A stretch of DNA of 64,000 bases from Sepiola atlantica (taxonomy: Eukaryota > Mollusca > Cephalopoda > Sepiida > Sepiolidae). The translations under genes and the position numbers were made by a program. The notes beneath the pieces are model-generated. The model was not told the origin of the DNA. It searched no databases and worked only from the letters and a program-made list of their open reading frames with translations. Positions 51,721-62,990 of the stretch are shown one piece after another. The DNA lies in NCBI GenBank assembly GCA_963556195.1, contig OY744519.1:104653500-104717499 (forward strand), written 5' to 3'. Within the stretch, counting starts at the first letter, position 1. Each line of letters begins with the position of its first letter.

Positions 51721-51789
51721 ATAAGATGATAGTTGTGTTGACAAAATTATCCGTTGATGGGTAGGTGATGTTTTTTTTGTTGTTTTTTT
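51721..51789 (-). other. 3' non-coding tail of GIY-YIG retroelement
   Basis: T-rich (plus strand) sequence joining the retroelement's coding end to the AAT-rich tract, so this element too has a trinucleotide array at its 3' side. Confidence 0.4.
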
Positions 51790-52600
51790 TATAGTAATAG
51801 CCTAAGGGGTTATAAGTGGATTACTAAGAAGGTGTAATCTATTATGCCTACAGTTAATTGCTGTTTCTTGTTTTTTGTTTAGAAGTTTGCCCCTATCACT
51901 AAATTTAATTATTTCACGTTTTTCTGTTAGACAAAGGTAGCAAGGTGAGTTTAGGGAACCACATGGGCTAGTTCTTCTAATTGTGTTCCAGGTTACTGTT
52001 GGTGATAGGTTATTGTTGTATAGTTCCCATAATATATAGAAAGTGAGGTTCTTTTTTGATATGTAGGGTTATTAAAAGAACACTTATGTCCAGTATATCT
52101 TTCTTTGAAGGTATTACCAGCCATACCTATGTAGAATTTTTTCAGGGTTGGGTTTTCTTTAGTAGAGATGGTTGCTTGATATACTGATTGGGTTATTTGG
52201 CAATTATGTTGTAATGGGCATTCTTTTTTATTTGTGCAGTTACAGGCCTTGGTATTTGCTGTTTACGTTGCGGTAGTTTTTTCATTTAGAATTTTATTGT
52301 TATGTTTTTATTATTTTTTCTAAATTTTCGCCACAGCTATAGCTTAATTTGAGGGTGTTTTTTATTAAATATTTTATGCAGTATATTGTTGGGAGGGAAG
52401 TGTAGATTAATTAAGTCTAAAAATTTTTACCGAGTTTGGTTTTAACCATGTTATTATATGGGGGTGTGAACCAAATAATTTTTCTACCCCTATTTATGCG
52501 TTTGTTGTTGGGAGGTGTAGGTTTGGTGAATTTAATTTGGGTGTTTTTGTATCCACTTTGCGTTAACGCTTTATTGTAAAAGTCCTTATGTTTGTTAAAA
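51790..52600 (-). pseudogene. GIY-YIG retroelement (Penelope-like), copy 2, frameshifted
   Basis: Minus-strand pieces in several frames: FNKHKDFYNKALTQSGYKN, then RGRKIIWFTPPYNNMVKTKL, GKNF; then CNCTNKKECPLQHNCQITQS, VYQATIS (the VYxA position is the GIY half), KKFYIGMAGNTFKERYTGHK (the YIG half); then SPCYLCLTEKREIIKF and LLNKKQETAINCRHNR. This order (IIWFxPPY, a CxC...CPL cysteine cluster, GIY-YIG, a CxLCLTEK block, CRH) belongs to a retroelement family distinct from the copies at 36 and 55 kb. Assignment to Penelope-like elements rests on the GIY-YIG domain; the reverse transcriptase is missing. Confidence 0.72.
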
Positions 52601-52692
52601 ATGTCCACCCACTCTCTAACCACCCAAAAACAATTATTCAACACATCCCCAGATCAATCGAAAAAAGAATTAGTGATAACTCTTCTAATGAA
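52601..52692 (+). mobile_element. Inverted 5' piece of the GIY-YIG retroelement
   Basis: The plus strand here reads HPLSNHPKTIIQHIPRSIEK, RISDNSSNEEIF, which is the part expected immediately upstream of FNKHKDFYNKAL in the minus-strand copy. The element is therefore inverted at its 5' end, with the two breakpoints in the same T run and little or no sequence lost. This is the pattern produced in L1 elements by twin priming, and Penelope elements are known for inverted partial copies. Confidence 0.65.
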
Positions 52693-52849
52693 GAAATTTT
52701 TATTTGTCGTCCCCATTTAGGATGTGAGAAGTATTAATACTGCTGTAAAAATCATAGTTTTAATGGATTTTCTTTCATAGTTGAACAGTGTTTATGTCGA
52801 CTGAATATCGTGCTGTCTCAGTATAATAGAATTAAAACTCTCTCCGATT

Positions 52850-52935
52850 TATATAGTTATTCCTGGTGACTCTTGTTTTAAGGGTTTCGAATCGTGCGAC
52901 CGGTTTGTATAATTATCTCAACACTGACGATTTCG
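52850..52935 (+). repeat. tRNA-like SINE fragment
   Basis: Holds a B box GGTTTCGAATCG followed by TGCGACCGG, like the copies at 54876 and 55224 (GGTTCGAACCG, TGCGACCG). The A box half is not clear. Confidence 0.5.
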
Positions 52936-52977
52936 TAAGGATGAATCGAATACGTATGTAGATAATTAAATATTTAT

Positions 52978-52980
<3 letters not shown>

Positions 52981-53038
<58 letters not shown>
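52981..53038. repeat. (TA)n microsatellite
   Basis: Uninterrupted dinucleotide run of 58 bases. Confidence 0.98.
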
Positions 53039-53039
<1 letters not shown>

Positions 53040-53087
53040 GGTAAGGTGCACGATAAGTCATAGAAATGAAATACCGTCGTAAGCAAA

Positions 53088-53569
<482 letters not shown>

Positions 53570-53669
53570 TAGTACATAACGGTATGTTGAAAAAAATGAA
53601 TAAAATGCTCGAGCAAAAAAAGTGAGAGCTAAAATACAAACTATTTATATATATAAATTAGAAAAATAG

Positions 53670-54190
53670 CCATTCAAGAACGATTTTGCACCACTTTAAT
53701 ATTACATTACGACTAAAATCAAGATATAATGATACTAAAGCTTACGAATTCTGATTCTAGAAAATGTCTACAATGTAAGGGGTATTAAAAAGAAATTGAA
53801 ATTCAGGTTATCTTGTTTTATTACTATGGATCAAATTCAACGCAAATCTTTAATATATGAATTTTCCAATGGGAGATTGTGCTTATATTATGCCGCCTTA
53901 AAATCTTTAAATATTTCAGGAATATTTATTGATTATTAAAATTTCACAAAAAGCAGAGGTATCTTAATTTTCACAAAGGTATTTCACCCTCTTCTTTTGA
54001 CCTTTGTATAAAACTAAATAAAACAAAATATATCCCACATTACGACTATTAACGCCTAGTAGCTTCTTTTCCAAAAGGTATGAGGATCGTTTAATTAGTT
54101 TAGGAGTGGATTCTGTACAAATAGATATATAATTATATGTACATAGCTAACTTTACATAAATAGAGATGTAAAAATACTTTTCTTTTACT
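53670..54190 (-). repeat. Dispersed repeat, family Y, copy 4 (inverted)
   Basis: On the minus strand it holds CCTCTGCTTTTTGTGAAATT, ACAATCTCCCATTGGAAAAT, TATCATTATATCTTGATTTT, and near its other end TCTATTTATGTAAAGTTAGC, matching the ends of copies 2 and 3. Confidence 0.68.
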
Positions 54191-54624
54191 TTATTTGTTA
54201 TTTTATGACGTGTAGAAGCAGAAATGAATATCAAAATATCAATTAAGCGATTGTTTTGTTGTAGCTTTTACTGTTTACTTCAGTTAATTGTTTACGCATT
54301 AACATCTGTTTCTTATTAAAAGCTCAGAAGGCCGTCGGTGACCGATTTTTAGCTTGTTTATTAATTAAAGAACCTTCCAGAAATCTAACGGTTGCTAAAA
54401 GATGGAAATAATATATTTTGATATTTGAACAAAATATGTTTTTGTCTGGAGATATGAAAAAAGGCGTGGAAAGCGTGCGTAATGTTTAAAAACTGCGGTG
54501 TTGCAGTGGTGGAGGGGGGGGGGGTGCATGAAAGCGATAATAATCAAAATAGATGCGTCTGTGACCCTCCCCCCCCCTAATTGCCACTTACCGGTCAGTC
54601 TGTCTGGATTACCGCTAAACAAAA
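54191..54624. other. Unrecognised DNA with G and C runs
   Basis: A G run (about 54516-54527) and a C run (about 54569-54577) face each other. The minus frame at 54395-54811 spans unrelated repeats and is not supported as a gene. Confidence 0.5.
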
Positions 54625-54716
54625 CTATTGAATCCAACACGCCTCCAATTGGATAACAACATATCACGTACAAGAAAACATAAGATTCGCCTCGGTCTAA
54701 TAATGACATGCCACAC
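54625..54716 (+). repeat. ~95-bp dispersed repeat V, copy 1
   Basis: ACACGCCTCCAATTGGATAA, then CAACATATCACGTACAAGAA, AACATAAGATTCGCCTCGGT and GCCACACC. The same series occurs at 55855-55942. Confidence 0.75.
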
Positions 54717-54744
54717 CGAAGCATCAGAATATAGATATTTACAT

Positions 54745-54835
54745 TGAGGGTTCGATCCTTGCCCAGTGTAGCTATGGTGATGACGGCTGATAGCCAGAAC
54801 CACGTGTCCATGGATTTCTTTTATGTACGTAAATT
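54745..54835 (+). repeat. SINE fragment (GCTGATGACGGCTGA family), copy 2
   Basis: B box GGTTCGATCC (54749-54758), then TTGCCCAGTGTAGCTATGG, TGATGACGGCTGATAGCCAG, GTGTCCATGGATTTCTTTTA and GTACGTAAATTA. Closely matches 44880-44985. Confidence 0.65.
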
Positions 54836-54837
54836 AT

Positions 54838-55000
54838 TTTCTTGCTTACGGAATCTTGGTTGACACTGTGGCAGGGGTTCGAACCGCGCGACTGTCCGAG
54901 ATTATCATCACTGCACTCATGAGAGCGAAAGCTCAAAACGCTAGCGTATGTAGGTAAGACTAGTTTAATATTATTTATCTAAAATTAATATTATAAGCCC
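54838..55000 (+). repeat. tRNA-derived SINE (TGCGACC family), truncated copy
   Basis: Begins within the tRNA-like part (TTGCTTACGGAATCTTGGTT), has a B box GGTTCGAACCG (54876-54886), and shares the tail (GAGATTATCATCACTGCACT..., TTTAATATTATTTATCT) with the fuller copy at 55163. It is fused directly to the preceding SINE fragment. Confidence 0.7.
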
Positions 55001-55162
55001 CTTTAATAAGATTAAAGTTGAGCCCTGTTCGGGGAAGTTAAAAATAGACTGACACGTAGCTATAAGGCATATTCCGACAACGTTCGTAGAATCTCTAGTT
55101 AGTCTTTCTTGATATGCCGCCATTCGCACAAATAGAACAAATTCCCTTTTTGAACGTGGTAA

Positions 55163-55320
55163 TGTCCCGTGGCATAATGGTTACAGCGCTTGCTTACAGA
55201 GTCTAGGTTGGCGCTGTGGCAAGGGTTCGAACCGTGCGACCGTTCGAGATTGTCATCCCTGCACTGCACGAACCGCTAACGTAGGTAAAATAATTTAATA
55301 TTATTTATCTGAAGTTAATA

Positions 55321-55322
<2 letters not shown>
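55163..55322 (+). repeat. tRNA-derived SINE (TGCGACC family), fuller copy
   Basis: GTCCCGTGGCATAATGGTTA gives a perfect A box (TGGCATAATGG, 55170-55180). The B box GGTTCGAACC is at 55224-55233. A unique body (TGCGACCGTTCGAGATTGTC, CCTGCACT) and tail TTTAATATTATTTATCTGAA lead straight into the (TA)n array at 55325. Confidence 0.75.

Positions 55323-55324
<2 letters not shown>

Positions 55325-55384
<60 letters not shown>
55325..55384. repeat. (TA)n microsatellite
   Basis: Dinucleotide run of 60 bases between the SINE tail and the Penelope-like fragment. Confidence 0.98.
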
Positions 55385-55389
<5 letters not shown>

Positions 55390-55850
55390 AAGTTTAGATA
55401 AACAAAATTAGAACAATATTTATATTAGTTCCTTTGCCGAGCTTTATTTAAAATGAATTTAATGAGTCTAGTTTGTTTGAACTTAATGTAATGCATGAGA
55501 AAATGGTGCATTTGCGAACTTGTTATTTTTTATATCTCTTTTATGTTTATCAATCCTTTTCTTTAGACCCCATTGAGTTTCATCAACGTATATCAACGTA
55601 TATCTGATGACAATCATTGCATAACGCAGTATATATACCTGCATTAGATGTGGAGCTTTTAAGGAAAATGTTTTGTTGATTAAAAATCTTTTTTATGGTT
55701 GGCGATGTAGTTTATTTAGAGGGTTGTAAATTATTATTATATGTGGGTAGGTATAGATATCTGTTTATAAGAGAATATTTGTAAGATTTGTTTTGCATTT
55801 AATAAAGCATATATGTTTAGTATATACCACATATTTCGCTAAACCAAAAT
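55385..55850 (-). mobile_element. Penelope-like element fragment, copy 3
   Basis: Minus-strand, frameshifted: SNAGIYTALCNDCHQIYV, then ETQWGLKKRIDKHKRDIKNN, KFANAPFSHAL. It aligns with copy 1 (HAGLYTVPCNDCHQFYVGET, KKRLNEHKRDIKNN, LSALFSHAL). The GIY-YIG region and part of the linker survive. The 3' side stops at the (TA)n array at 55384, as copy 1's ends also stop at (TA)n. Confidence 0.78.
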
Positions 55851-55854
55851 ATTG

Positions 55855-55942
55855 ACTCGATCACGCCTCCAAGTGGATCACAACATATCACGTACAAGAA
55901 AACATAAGATTTGCCTCGATCTATTTATTACACGCCACACCT
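55855..55942 (+). repeat. ~95-bp dispersed repeat V, copy 2
   Basis: Same sequence as 54625-54716 (CAACATATCACGTACAAGAA, AACATAAGATTTGCCTCGAT) with a few substitutions. The two copies bracket the SINEs, (TA)n array and Penelope-like fragment between them. Confidence 0.75.
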
Positions 55943-58077
55943 GGGACCATCGTGAATTGACTTGGCTGTACGATCGCCTATCCATCGCCTCTATTTGAGA
56001 AAACACCCTGAGCCTGCTCTCGGCCTTCCAAGACAGCAGACACTTCTGATGTTCCGAATATTTTTTTTTAATTTAGTGGTTGAAAAAGATTTTCATGAAC
56101 ATTTATATTCAACTTATATTTTGTCAAATGCTGAATTAAACAATATTTGAAGTATTAGACTTGAGGATAAATGTTAATGAGACGGTAATGATTGCAAGCC
56201 GAAAAATGGGGAACACTATGAGATTACTTACATTGATCAATTGTATGAACTGTGTTAGATTGCTTATGAGGCGGTCCACAACAAGGATTTGTTGACATTG
56301 GATTTAAAGACGACCAGGTTGTAATCAGCAAAGAAGCAGTCCCGCAGTAATGTGTTACAAAATAAACGATACACAGAAAAAGAAGCATGAGATGAACGAA
56401 ATCAATATTCACACATTTTGCTGTTTTTGTAGTTTATTTCTTTGTCAGGCGAAAATGTAGAAATATAGTTTGCTTTACATTTTTAATTATAAAAATGTGT
56501 TAATTGTAAAACTATATTTATGGTGTATCTGTCTCTCTGTTTGTAGTGTAATGTCGTTAAGAAAAGGGATAGGGTTAACATGTCCCGGAACAAAAGAGAG
56601 TTTTGTGGAACTTTGTTCGTAGATTCTGTTGTCGTCAGGATGCTCATCCCGTCGTCGTCGTGGCTTCCATGGGAAAGTTAGCAGCAAGACACATAAAGAA
56701 TAACGACATTTAAACATTATATTTTTATTTAATTTTTACCTTCCTGCCGTTTTTCTGTGATCATATTAACTTAACGAAAGTTTAACCAGCTAGTCTTTAC
56801 GTGTATCTGGGTTCTGCAGTGGATAGTAGTGGATTTGGCCCAAAAGCGTGTCTCGCTAGTGTATACGTGGGTATGTAGTTGCGGTTGTCGTAGGTCGTCT
56901 CCAAATTTGTTGGTGTCGTCTGCTTGTCTTGATTGCGACACAACTAACTATTCTCTTTCCCTTTCTAAGTCGCACTGTTTATTTATTTTCCCTGCTTATA
57001 TAAACATTTCGTAACTTTGTTTCCTTTGTTTTTCAGCGAATTAATTTTATAAATTTCAACAGAAATAAAACAAAATTCCTAAACCAACTTTAATTACATT
57101 AAAAAATATGTGACGAGCGAGTAATGTATTTTTGTTTTCAATTTGTTTTTAACCTACTTCTTTCCTGTCAGTATTCAAATTCCGTAAATATGCAGTCTCT
57201 ATTTGGAGTTAGATTCCGTAATTCTAAAAATATCTCTGTCAGGATTTATTTATTTTAAAATTTAATTACAAAATTTTGATTGTAAAAAAATGCGATATTT
57301 TTCTCGTCCGATGGTAGATATTCGATCCCCGTACGTATATTGGCTACTAAATATGATCCGAATTCGGAACATGAGTTCCGACCAGTTGCTCTGTCAATAG
57401 GTCTGCACTCACGCTGTGATGTAAGATCCACAACATTTTATATTGGCGCCCTGATCTTAACTGTTGGGTAAGTGTCTGGTTGGCATTACTTCTCTGCTTT
57501 TGTTCGAGAAAGCGATGTCTCCGTCAAGAGACTTGACTCTTAATTGTGCTACATCCGACTGAGTCTGTGAACTGTATATAAAATGGCAAATACTTGTTTG
57601 TCTTCAAAATATATACTTTTATTTTACTTCAATCAACACGGTAAGCACAGCCTGTCGTTTTCAACGCGACCTTTCGTGTCGAAGACAGCTATAAAACTGA
57701 CCTCTCTACACTGAGAATCTGTCAATAAGAAATCCTCCCATCCGGTACCATAAACAAGCAGTCGAGAGGTGACTCTTGTTTTGATGGGATACGCTGAGTA
57801 CCGCTAACTCAGGCAACTCATATGACTGACCTTTTAACCTGTTGGAAAACAAATAAAAAAATGATTGGTTTAGAGACTAGTTGGCGATATTTTAATATCG
57901 TCAATTTGAAAAGGTATGAATTAATTATTCTATTACATAATCCAACATAATTACTCATTCTGCTACAATATATATTGTAAGGAATTCAGTGTATATAATT
58001 AATTGGCAATGATTTGTTATTTTCCGAAGGGGGGAATTATTGGTTCATACCTTTTTCAACGATATTAGTGCACGAAT
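55943..58077. other. Unrecognised AT-rich DNA
   Basis: About 2.1 kb. Short open frames (55962-56150, 56487-56717, 56829-57014) match no family I know. A B box-like ATTCGATCCCC occurs at about 57319 without a matching A box. No gene called. Confidence 0.5.
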
Positions 58078-58155
58078 GACCATTATAGATCCGATAGGAT
58101 TCGAACTCAACAAAGAATTATCTGCAACCATATCTATTAGGTCAACCACGCATCC
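58078..58155 (-). repeat. Probable tRNA-like SINE fragment
   Basis: On the minus strand GAGTTCGAATCCTATCGGAT contains a good B box (58097-58109) and GCGTGGTTGACC lies upstream at tRNA-like distance, but the A box is weak. Confidence 0.4.
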
Positions 58156-59254
58156 ATATCTATACTATACGTGTGATGTCTCTATATCTCTGTCTGTTCG
58201 AGATGACAGCTATATATTAAGATCAAACTTTACTTTTCTTTAAACTTCACAAGAAATCTACTCGTAATATTCATTTTTTATTTGAGGTTTTCTTTCTATT
58301 GTTCGGACTACCGTCTTCGTCTTTGATTGTGTGGTCAGACCACGTGCATCCATCGACAGTTGCCAACCCAACGTTGTGTGTGCCGTGGTTTTCTTCTATT
58401 CGTCTACATATATCGTCTTGGCCAGTTTGTCTACGCCACTGACGAATCGTCGAGATCAACACTGGTTCACAAGTTTAGACAAACAAACAACGCAACTCAC
58501 AAGAAAAACACAAACTCAGATACATTGTATATAAGTCAGTTGAAACTGTGTGTGTGTGACACCGTCGCGAACTGTCTAGGCCCCATTGTCGGTACCCAAA
58601 GTCCTCTTGGGTCTGCCCGATCTGCTCTTGCCCGAAGTTGACTTCAAATCGTAACTCCTCAATCTTTCCGAGTCGTAAACTCGTCAATACCAGTCGTTTA
58701 TCAGTCACTGACAAGCCCTTGCCCTCTGAACAATACAACCTGACCATCACGCACTTTCTTTTGTGTGCACTGATTAGTAAATTCCTATCCTTTTCCGGGC
58801 CTCGGCTCTTGCGGCATCCATAATATCACACACCTCACTCACATGTCCAATATGGCATTTATTACATGAATTACAAAAGAAAAATCATACAATCATATTA
58901 CATAAATTCTAAACAAAATCATGCGTTGATATTAAATAAGTTAAAAACGGCAGACAACCCAAAAAAGAAAAATACAAACCGACTGGGTAATCTTCACACC
59001 TGTCTCCCAATACTGCGACCACTACGACAACTAGTATATTCGTAATATCTTTATATATGGTACGAAAAGTGAAAATGTAGCGATTTTCAGGAGATTTCTT
59101 TTATTGTTTCGAGCTAACGGGTTTTGAAAACGTACGTCTCTTTCTCTCAACTTAATCGTTACCGGTAAAATTAATTTTGCAGCCTCCATAAAATCACATT
59201 ATTCTCACGACGTTGATATAACTTACGAGATTCTTCAGCTGCCTCTTTACGTCG
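58156..59254. other. Unrecognised DNA, GC-richer 58300-58830
   Basis: Open frames on both strands at 58327-58641 (plus, 104 codons) and 58475-58750 (minus, 91 codons) overlap one another and lack recognisable motifs. The GC-richer block followed by AATAAA on the minus strand (about 58857) could be an old LTR, but ends and target duplication were not found. Confidence 0.4.
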
Positions 59255-59430
59255 AACTCGGTAATCTGTGCAGAATTTCAGCTATGATTGAGTAAAAGTG
59301 GCAAGTAATTCTTCTTACTTATATTCTTAGTATCGTCTGTAGTGAAGATTGAATCTTCACTCTCTAGAAGACTGTCAATTAGAACTGATTATCACTTAGC
59401 ATTTTATCCGTTCCGCCACAGATCTGTGGC
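59255..59430 (-). repeat. Dispersed repeat, family X, inverted copy
   Basis: On the minus strand: AACGGATAAAATGCTAAGTG, TCTAATTGACAGTCTTCTAG, ACTAAGAATATAAGTAAG and GCACAGATTACCGAGTT, following the order of the copies at 31985 and 13425. Truncated before the CGAAACGTTG block. Confidence 0.6.
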
Positions 59431-61319
59431 AGATCAATAGATCGATGAGACGAACGGGCATTGGAGGAAAGTGCTAGCCTGTTTAGTTACCCCTTTTCTT
59501 TCTAGACTCTTTCGGCTTACTCTCTCCTCTTCTTTCCTCTTCTTCCTCTTCTTTTTATTTATTTCTTTCTTCTTGAAGAGGGGATCACCTAGCGGCCAGG
59601 CACGTAAAATAAGTCATAACAGATGTGGCCAAAGTGTGAACTCAGAAAACTGTTCACACATGTTTAGAACAAGTGGGTGAGAAATAAACTTTTATAAAAC
59701 TAGGGAATTATCGGCGAAAAATCAGTTTCTTGGCGACAACGGAATAACTCGCCTCACTATCAATGAAGACAGCAACAACAACAAAAACACCCGACTTGAA
59801 GTGCGAACATCAGATCAACAGTTAAGCACGCCTGCTGTCTTCCCCAAAATAACATGCTTAAACAAGAAAACACACACGCACACTAAACTTTAAGGACAAA
59901 ATTAACGCTCGTGTCGTTTCAAACATTTTCTAAACCGCACAAACTTTGTTATATTTTACATTTTTGTAAAATTGTTTATATATAAAAGTTTTATTTTTTA
60001 CTTTACAGTTTCTTTTTTTTTATTAACAATATTATATTGTTAACAGTTAGCACTCGCTAACTGGTGATCCTTGTTATTGAATCGGTCTCAATTTACCTAC
60101 ACAAAATTAATTGTTTAGTGTGGTGCTTGGTAATCCCTAAAGACGCGACCGTCGTCTAAAATACCAGACCCCAAAAAGGGAACCAAAGACACCCCACAGA
60201 TTCATATCAATCCTAATTTTAAAAAATCCCAAAACACAACAGGGAAGACGAATTTTGACACCATTTTATCCATAATTTTAAAAGTGAAAATGATAGGAAT
60301 AAAACATAAAGGGACAACTTCGCACGTGTGTTTATTTTTCTTGCGACAAATAACTTTGATAAGTACACATATTATCATTATTTTTTATAAAGGAAATATT
60401 TATTGAAAGAAAAACGAAATAGATTGAAATAAAACAAAATTAAAAAAATCATATTTAAAAGATAATATAATTACAAAATTAAACCAACCAGAATGTATTT
60501 AATTTAAAAAAATGTTTTTCTCCTTTACTCGAATACCAGACAGCCAACATATATCCATTCTTCCCTCTTTGGATAGGTCACGTAATTAATCACTCACACT
60601 ATCTACGAACACGCATGCTTATATAGTGTTAGATAGTGAGAGTTTGTCTGGAGGCGGAGAGAGTAAAAGCGGAAGTCGGAAATGATGTCACTTCTGTTCC
60701 AGCTGATTTTGTCTCTTCACCATGAACCAGCAGATAGATCAGACGTGAGGACGCGAGGTCTTCGCCAGCCAGAGAGGGAACGGGGACAGTGGGCACAGGT
60801 GGCTAAAAGTCAAAATGTATTTCTCCAAGTAATTCCTTTCTTTTATCTTTCTGTCGTACACACTCTTAAGTCTGACTTGTTTTATGTTAAATAAAACTGT
60901 TTAAACAAGCTCAGCGTCTGTGTGGTTTTTCTATCAATGGTGAGTTTAACAACAGCGACATAAAGACGAAACACGGGTACACACAGTTTGAGACAAGCAG
61001 TATCCAACAATTGTAAATATCACGGTCTGTCCAAACGAATCCGTAATTTCATCCGATTCAATCGATCGATTAGTGCGGCGGGATTTTTTTCCCGCTTAAC
61101 TTCTGCTTTGTTTGATCGATTTTTCTAGACAAGCGTATCTTTTGCTCAATTTTAATTATCTCAATCTTTATAAAATTAGGTATGATTATGTGATTATAAA
61201 TGGGTATGTACAGGATTCACTCCTAAACTTATAAATCGATCATTATTAATTTGGGAACAGGGTTGCAGGGGTCTAAATGTAGACTGTATTTTGTTTAGTC
61301 TCGTACAAAAGGAGTAAAA
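59431..61319. other. Unrecognised AT-rich DNA, GC-richer 60590-60960
   Basis: Contains a near-perfect palindrome TTAACAATATTATATTGTTA (about 60023-60043). The stretch 60590-60960 has a TATATAGTG (about 60620) and a later AATAAA (60888-60894), like U3-R-U5, but no ends were identified. The 70-codon frame at 60682-60894 is unrecognised. Confidence 0.45.
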
Positions 61320-61570
61320 GTAGTTAAGCTTTTCGTAAAAAATCAGATCCGTCGGATTTTGGGGACATTTTAACAATAGACATCAATTAATACATTTCAG
61401 TTTCTTTGGTGTATTTTAAAGAGTTTTTTAGGATGATCTCCTATTTAAAAATGCAAATGTATCAGATTTGTATTAAATTTGATCAGTAGTCATTACACAT
61501 CAATTAAGCAAGATTTTCTTAATTTCAATGCATTTTTAAGCTTAAGCCTGACATTTTACAAGATTCTATT
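61320..61570 (+). repeat. Dispersed repeat, family Y, copy 5
   Basis: CAGATCCGTCGGATTTTGG, ATTTCAGTTTCTTTGGTGTA, GATCTCCTATTTAAAAATGC, TGTATCAGATTTGTATTAAA and TTCTTAATTTCAATGCATTT follow the order of copy 1 at 39641-40090. 5'-truncated. Confidence 0.65.
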
Positions 61571-62569
61571 AAAAAATAACAATTTGGTGAAAGAAAACGC
61601 GGCATAGCTAAATAGAGCGAAAGTATTTGTGCGATTTAACATTTTGAAAATATTTTACCCTCAAGTCCAAGTTGAGATATTCAACAGCAACAGTCAGAAT
61701 TCAGCTGTCATAGCTATTGCGTTTTCTTTTTACTGTAACGTAGCTGGGGGTGTTTTTTAATCACCACAGTGTGCCCTTTACGTCGTCAGAATTAACTAGT
61801 TGATTTTCTGCACTCGCAATGGTGAGGTATCACTCTTCCATTTACCCTGTCGTCATCTTCTTCTCAATAACAGATTTTATAAGCTTTATCAATAAAGAAA
61901 CACTAACAAATAAAATTAGGTTCCACAAATCTATTTCAGGTTTTATTTTTAATTCATAACATATATGCATAAACACCCAATCCTTTTCCCCATAGAAGGG
62001 AGGCAAGAATTATCTAAACAACTGCGCTCTTTTTGCCAGTTCAATTCAAAGATAGAGAACTACTCGTTTCATTCGCCACGTCAGTTTAGTAGCTTCCTGT
62101 TCCCGTGGCGTCACTGTCATGACACATAGCTGGATAATTCGACTGTACTTAGTTTTAAACTTACGTGGATATTTATCATTCTACCCCAATTTTTGCACAC
62201 CGGTCTTTTATCTTGCTACATTACCTCTCAGCTTTATTTCCGGTTATATTTCCGGAACACTTGCGTGCGATAACCATTCTGTGTTGGCAGTTTTCAAAGA
62301 TTTATCGTTGTTGTAATTTCTGTGTTGTTATGTTGTCTTTCTTTTACGATTTTCTATATTTCTAAGTCGTTCTATTTTCGTTCTCTTACGATGCTTCATC
62401 TCCCGAAACTTAACGTGGTTTTATGTCACGTGCGTTAAGTGTCATTATTTTCATATACAACACGTTACTGGGTATTAATTTTTTCCTCTTCATCTCCATA
62501 GACCCTGCTTTCGTAATATTGACAAAAGTATGCTACTTCTCATTGAATGTTTTTGCTAGTATATATAAC
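61571..62569. other. Unrecognised DNA
   Basis: No gene or repeat family recognised. Overlapping short frames at 62119-62365 and the frame at 62423-62653 are hydrophobic and T-rich by composition. Confidence 0.5.
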
Positions 62570-62990
62570 GGAGCAAAACATACTATACTGCTCCCAAAAG
62601 ATGGTAATGCCTGGGGGGATAGTCTCATTACAACACAACACATATTGCACTAACACCCTAAAAGAAACCGAGATAGAATGCGTAGGAAGATGGTATAATG
62701 ACAACAGAAAAAATACTGCACAACCCCCCCCCCCCCGCCCTCAAAAAAGAAAAGCAAGAGGTAATGCCTTAGAGGATGCTATCATGACGAACCAACATCT
62801 ACTGCACTACCCACAAAAGAGAGGGCAATGTCTGGGACGACAGTATCATGACGAACGATCATGAACTGAACTGCACTCATGACATCAGAATAGATATTAA
62901 ACTACCCCCCCCCCCGAAAAAGGAGTAAGTAATGTCTTGGATGATGATATCATGAGAGCAAAACAGATACTACACTACTCTCTACCTGAA
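62570..62990 (+). repeat. Degenerate ~65-105-bp tandem array with poly-C runs
   Basis: Five diverged units anchored by GGTAATGCCT/GGCAATGTCT/AGTAATGTCT followed by TATCATGACGAAC-type blocks and TACTGCACTA, near 62610, 62680, 62763, 62828 and 62930. Poly-C runs (62705-62718 and 62906-62918) separate some units. Confidence 0.7.

Noticed and set aside
55600..55640. Hammerhead motif (CTGATGACAATCATTG)
   Set aside because: CTGATGA is present, but GAAA and a stem I partner are missing, and the sequence is explained as antisense of the GIY-YIG coding region.
58271..58750. Overlapping frames as an exon
   Set aside because: Frames on both strands overlap, with no convincing splice-site-bounded coding segment or known motif.
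60540..60960. Solo LTR
   Set aside because: TATA-like and AATAAA signals are spaced suitably, but no TG...CA ends or target duplication were found, so it is left as unrecognised.
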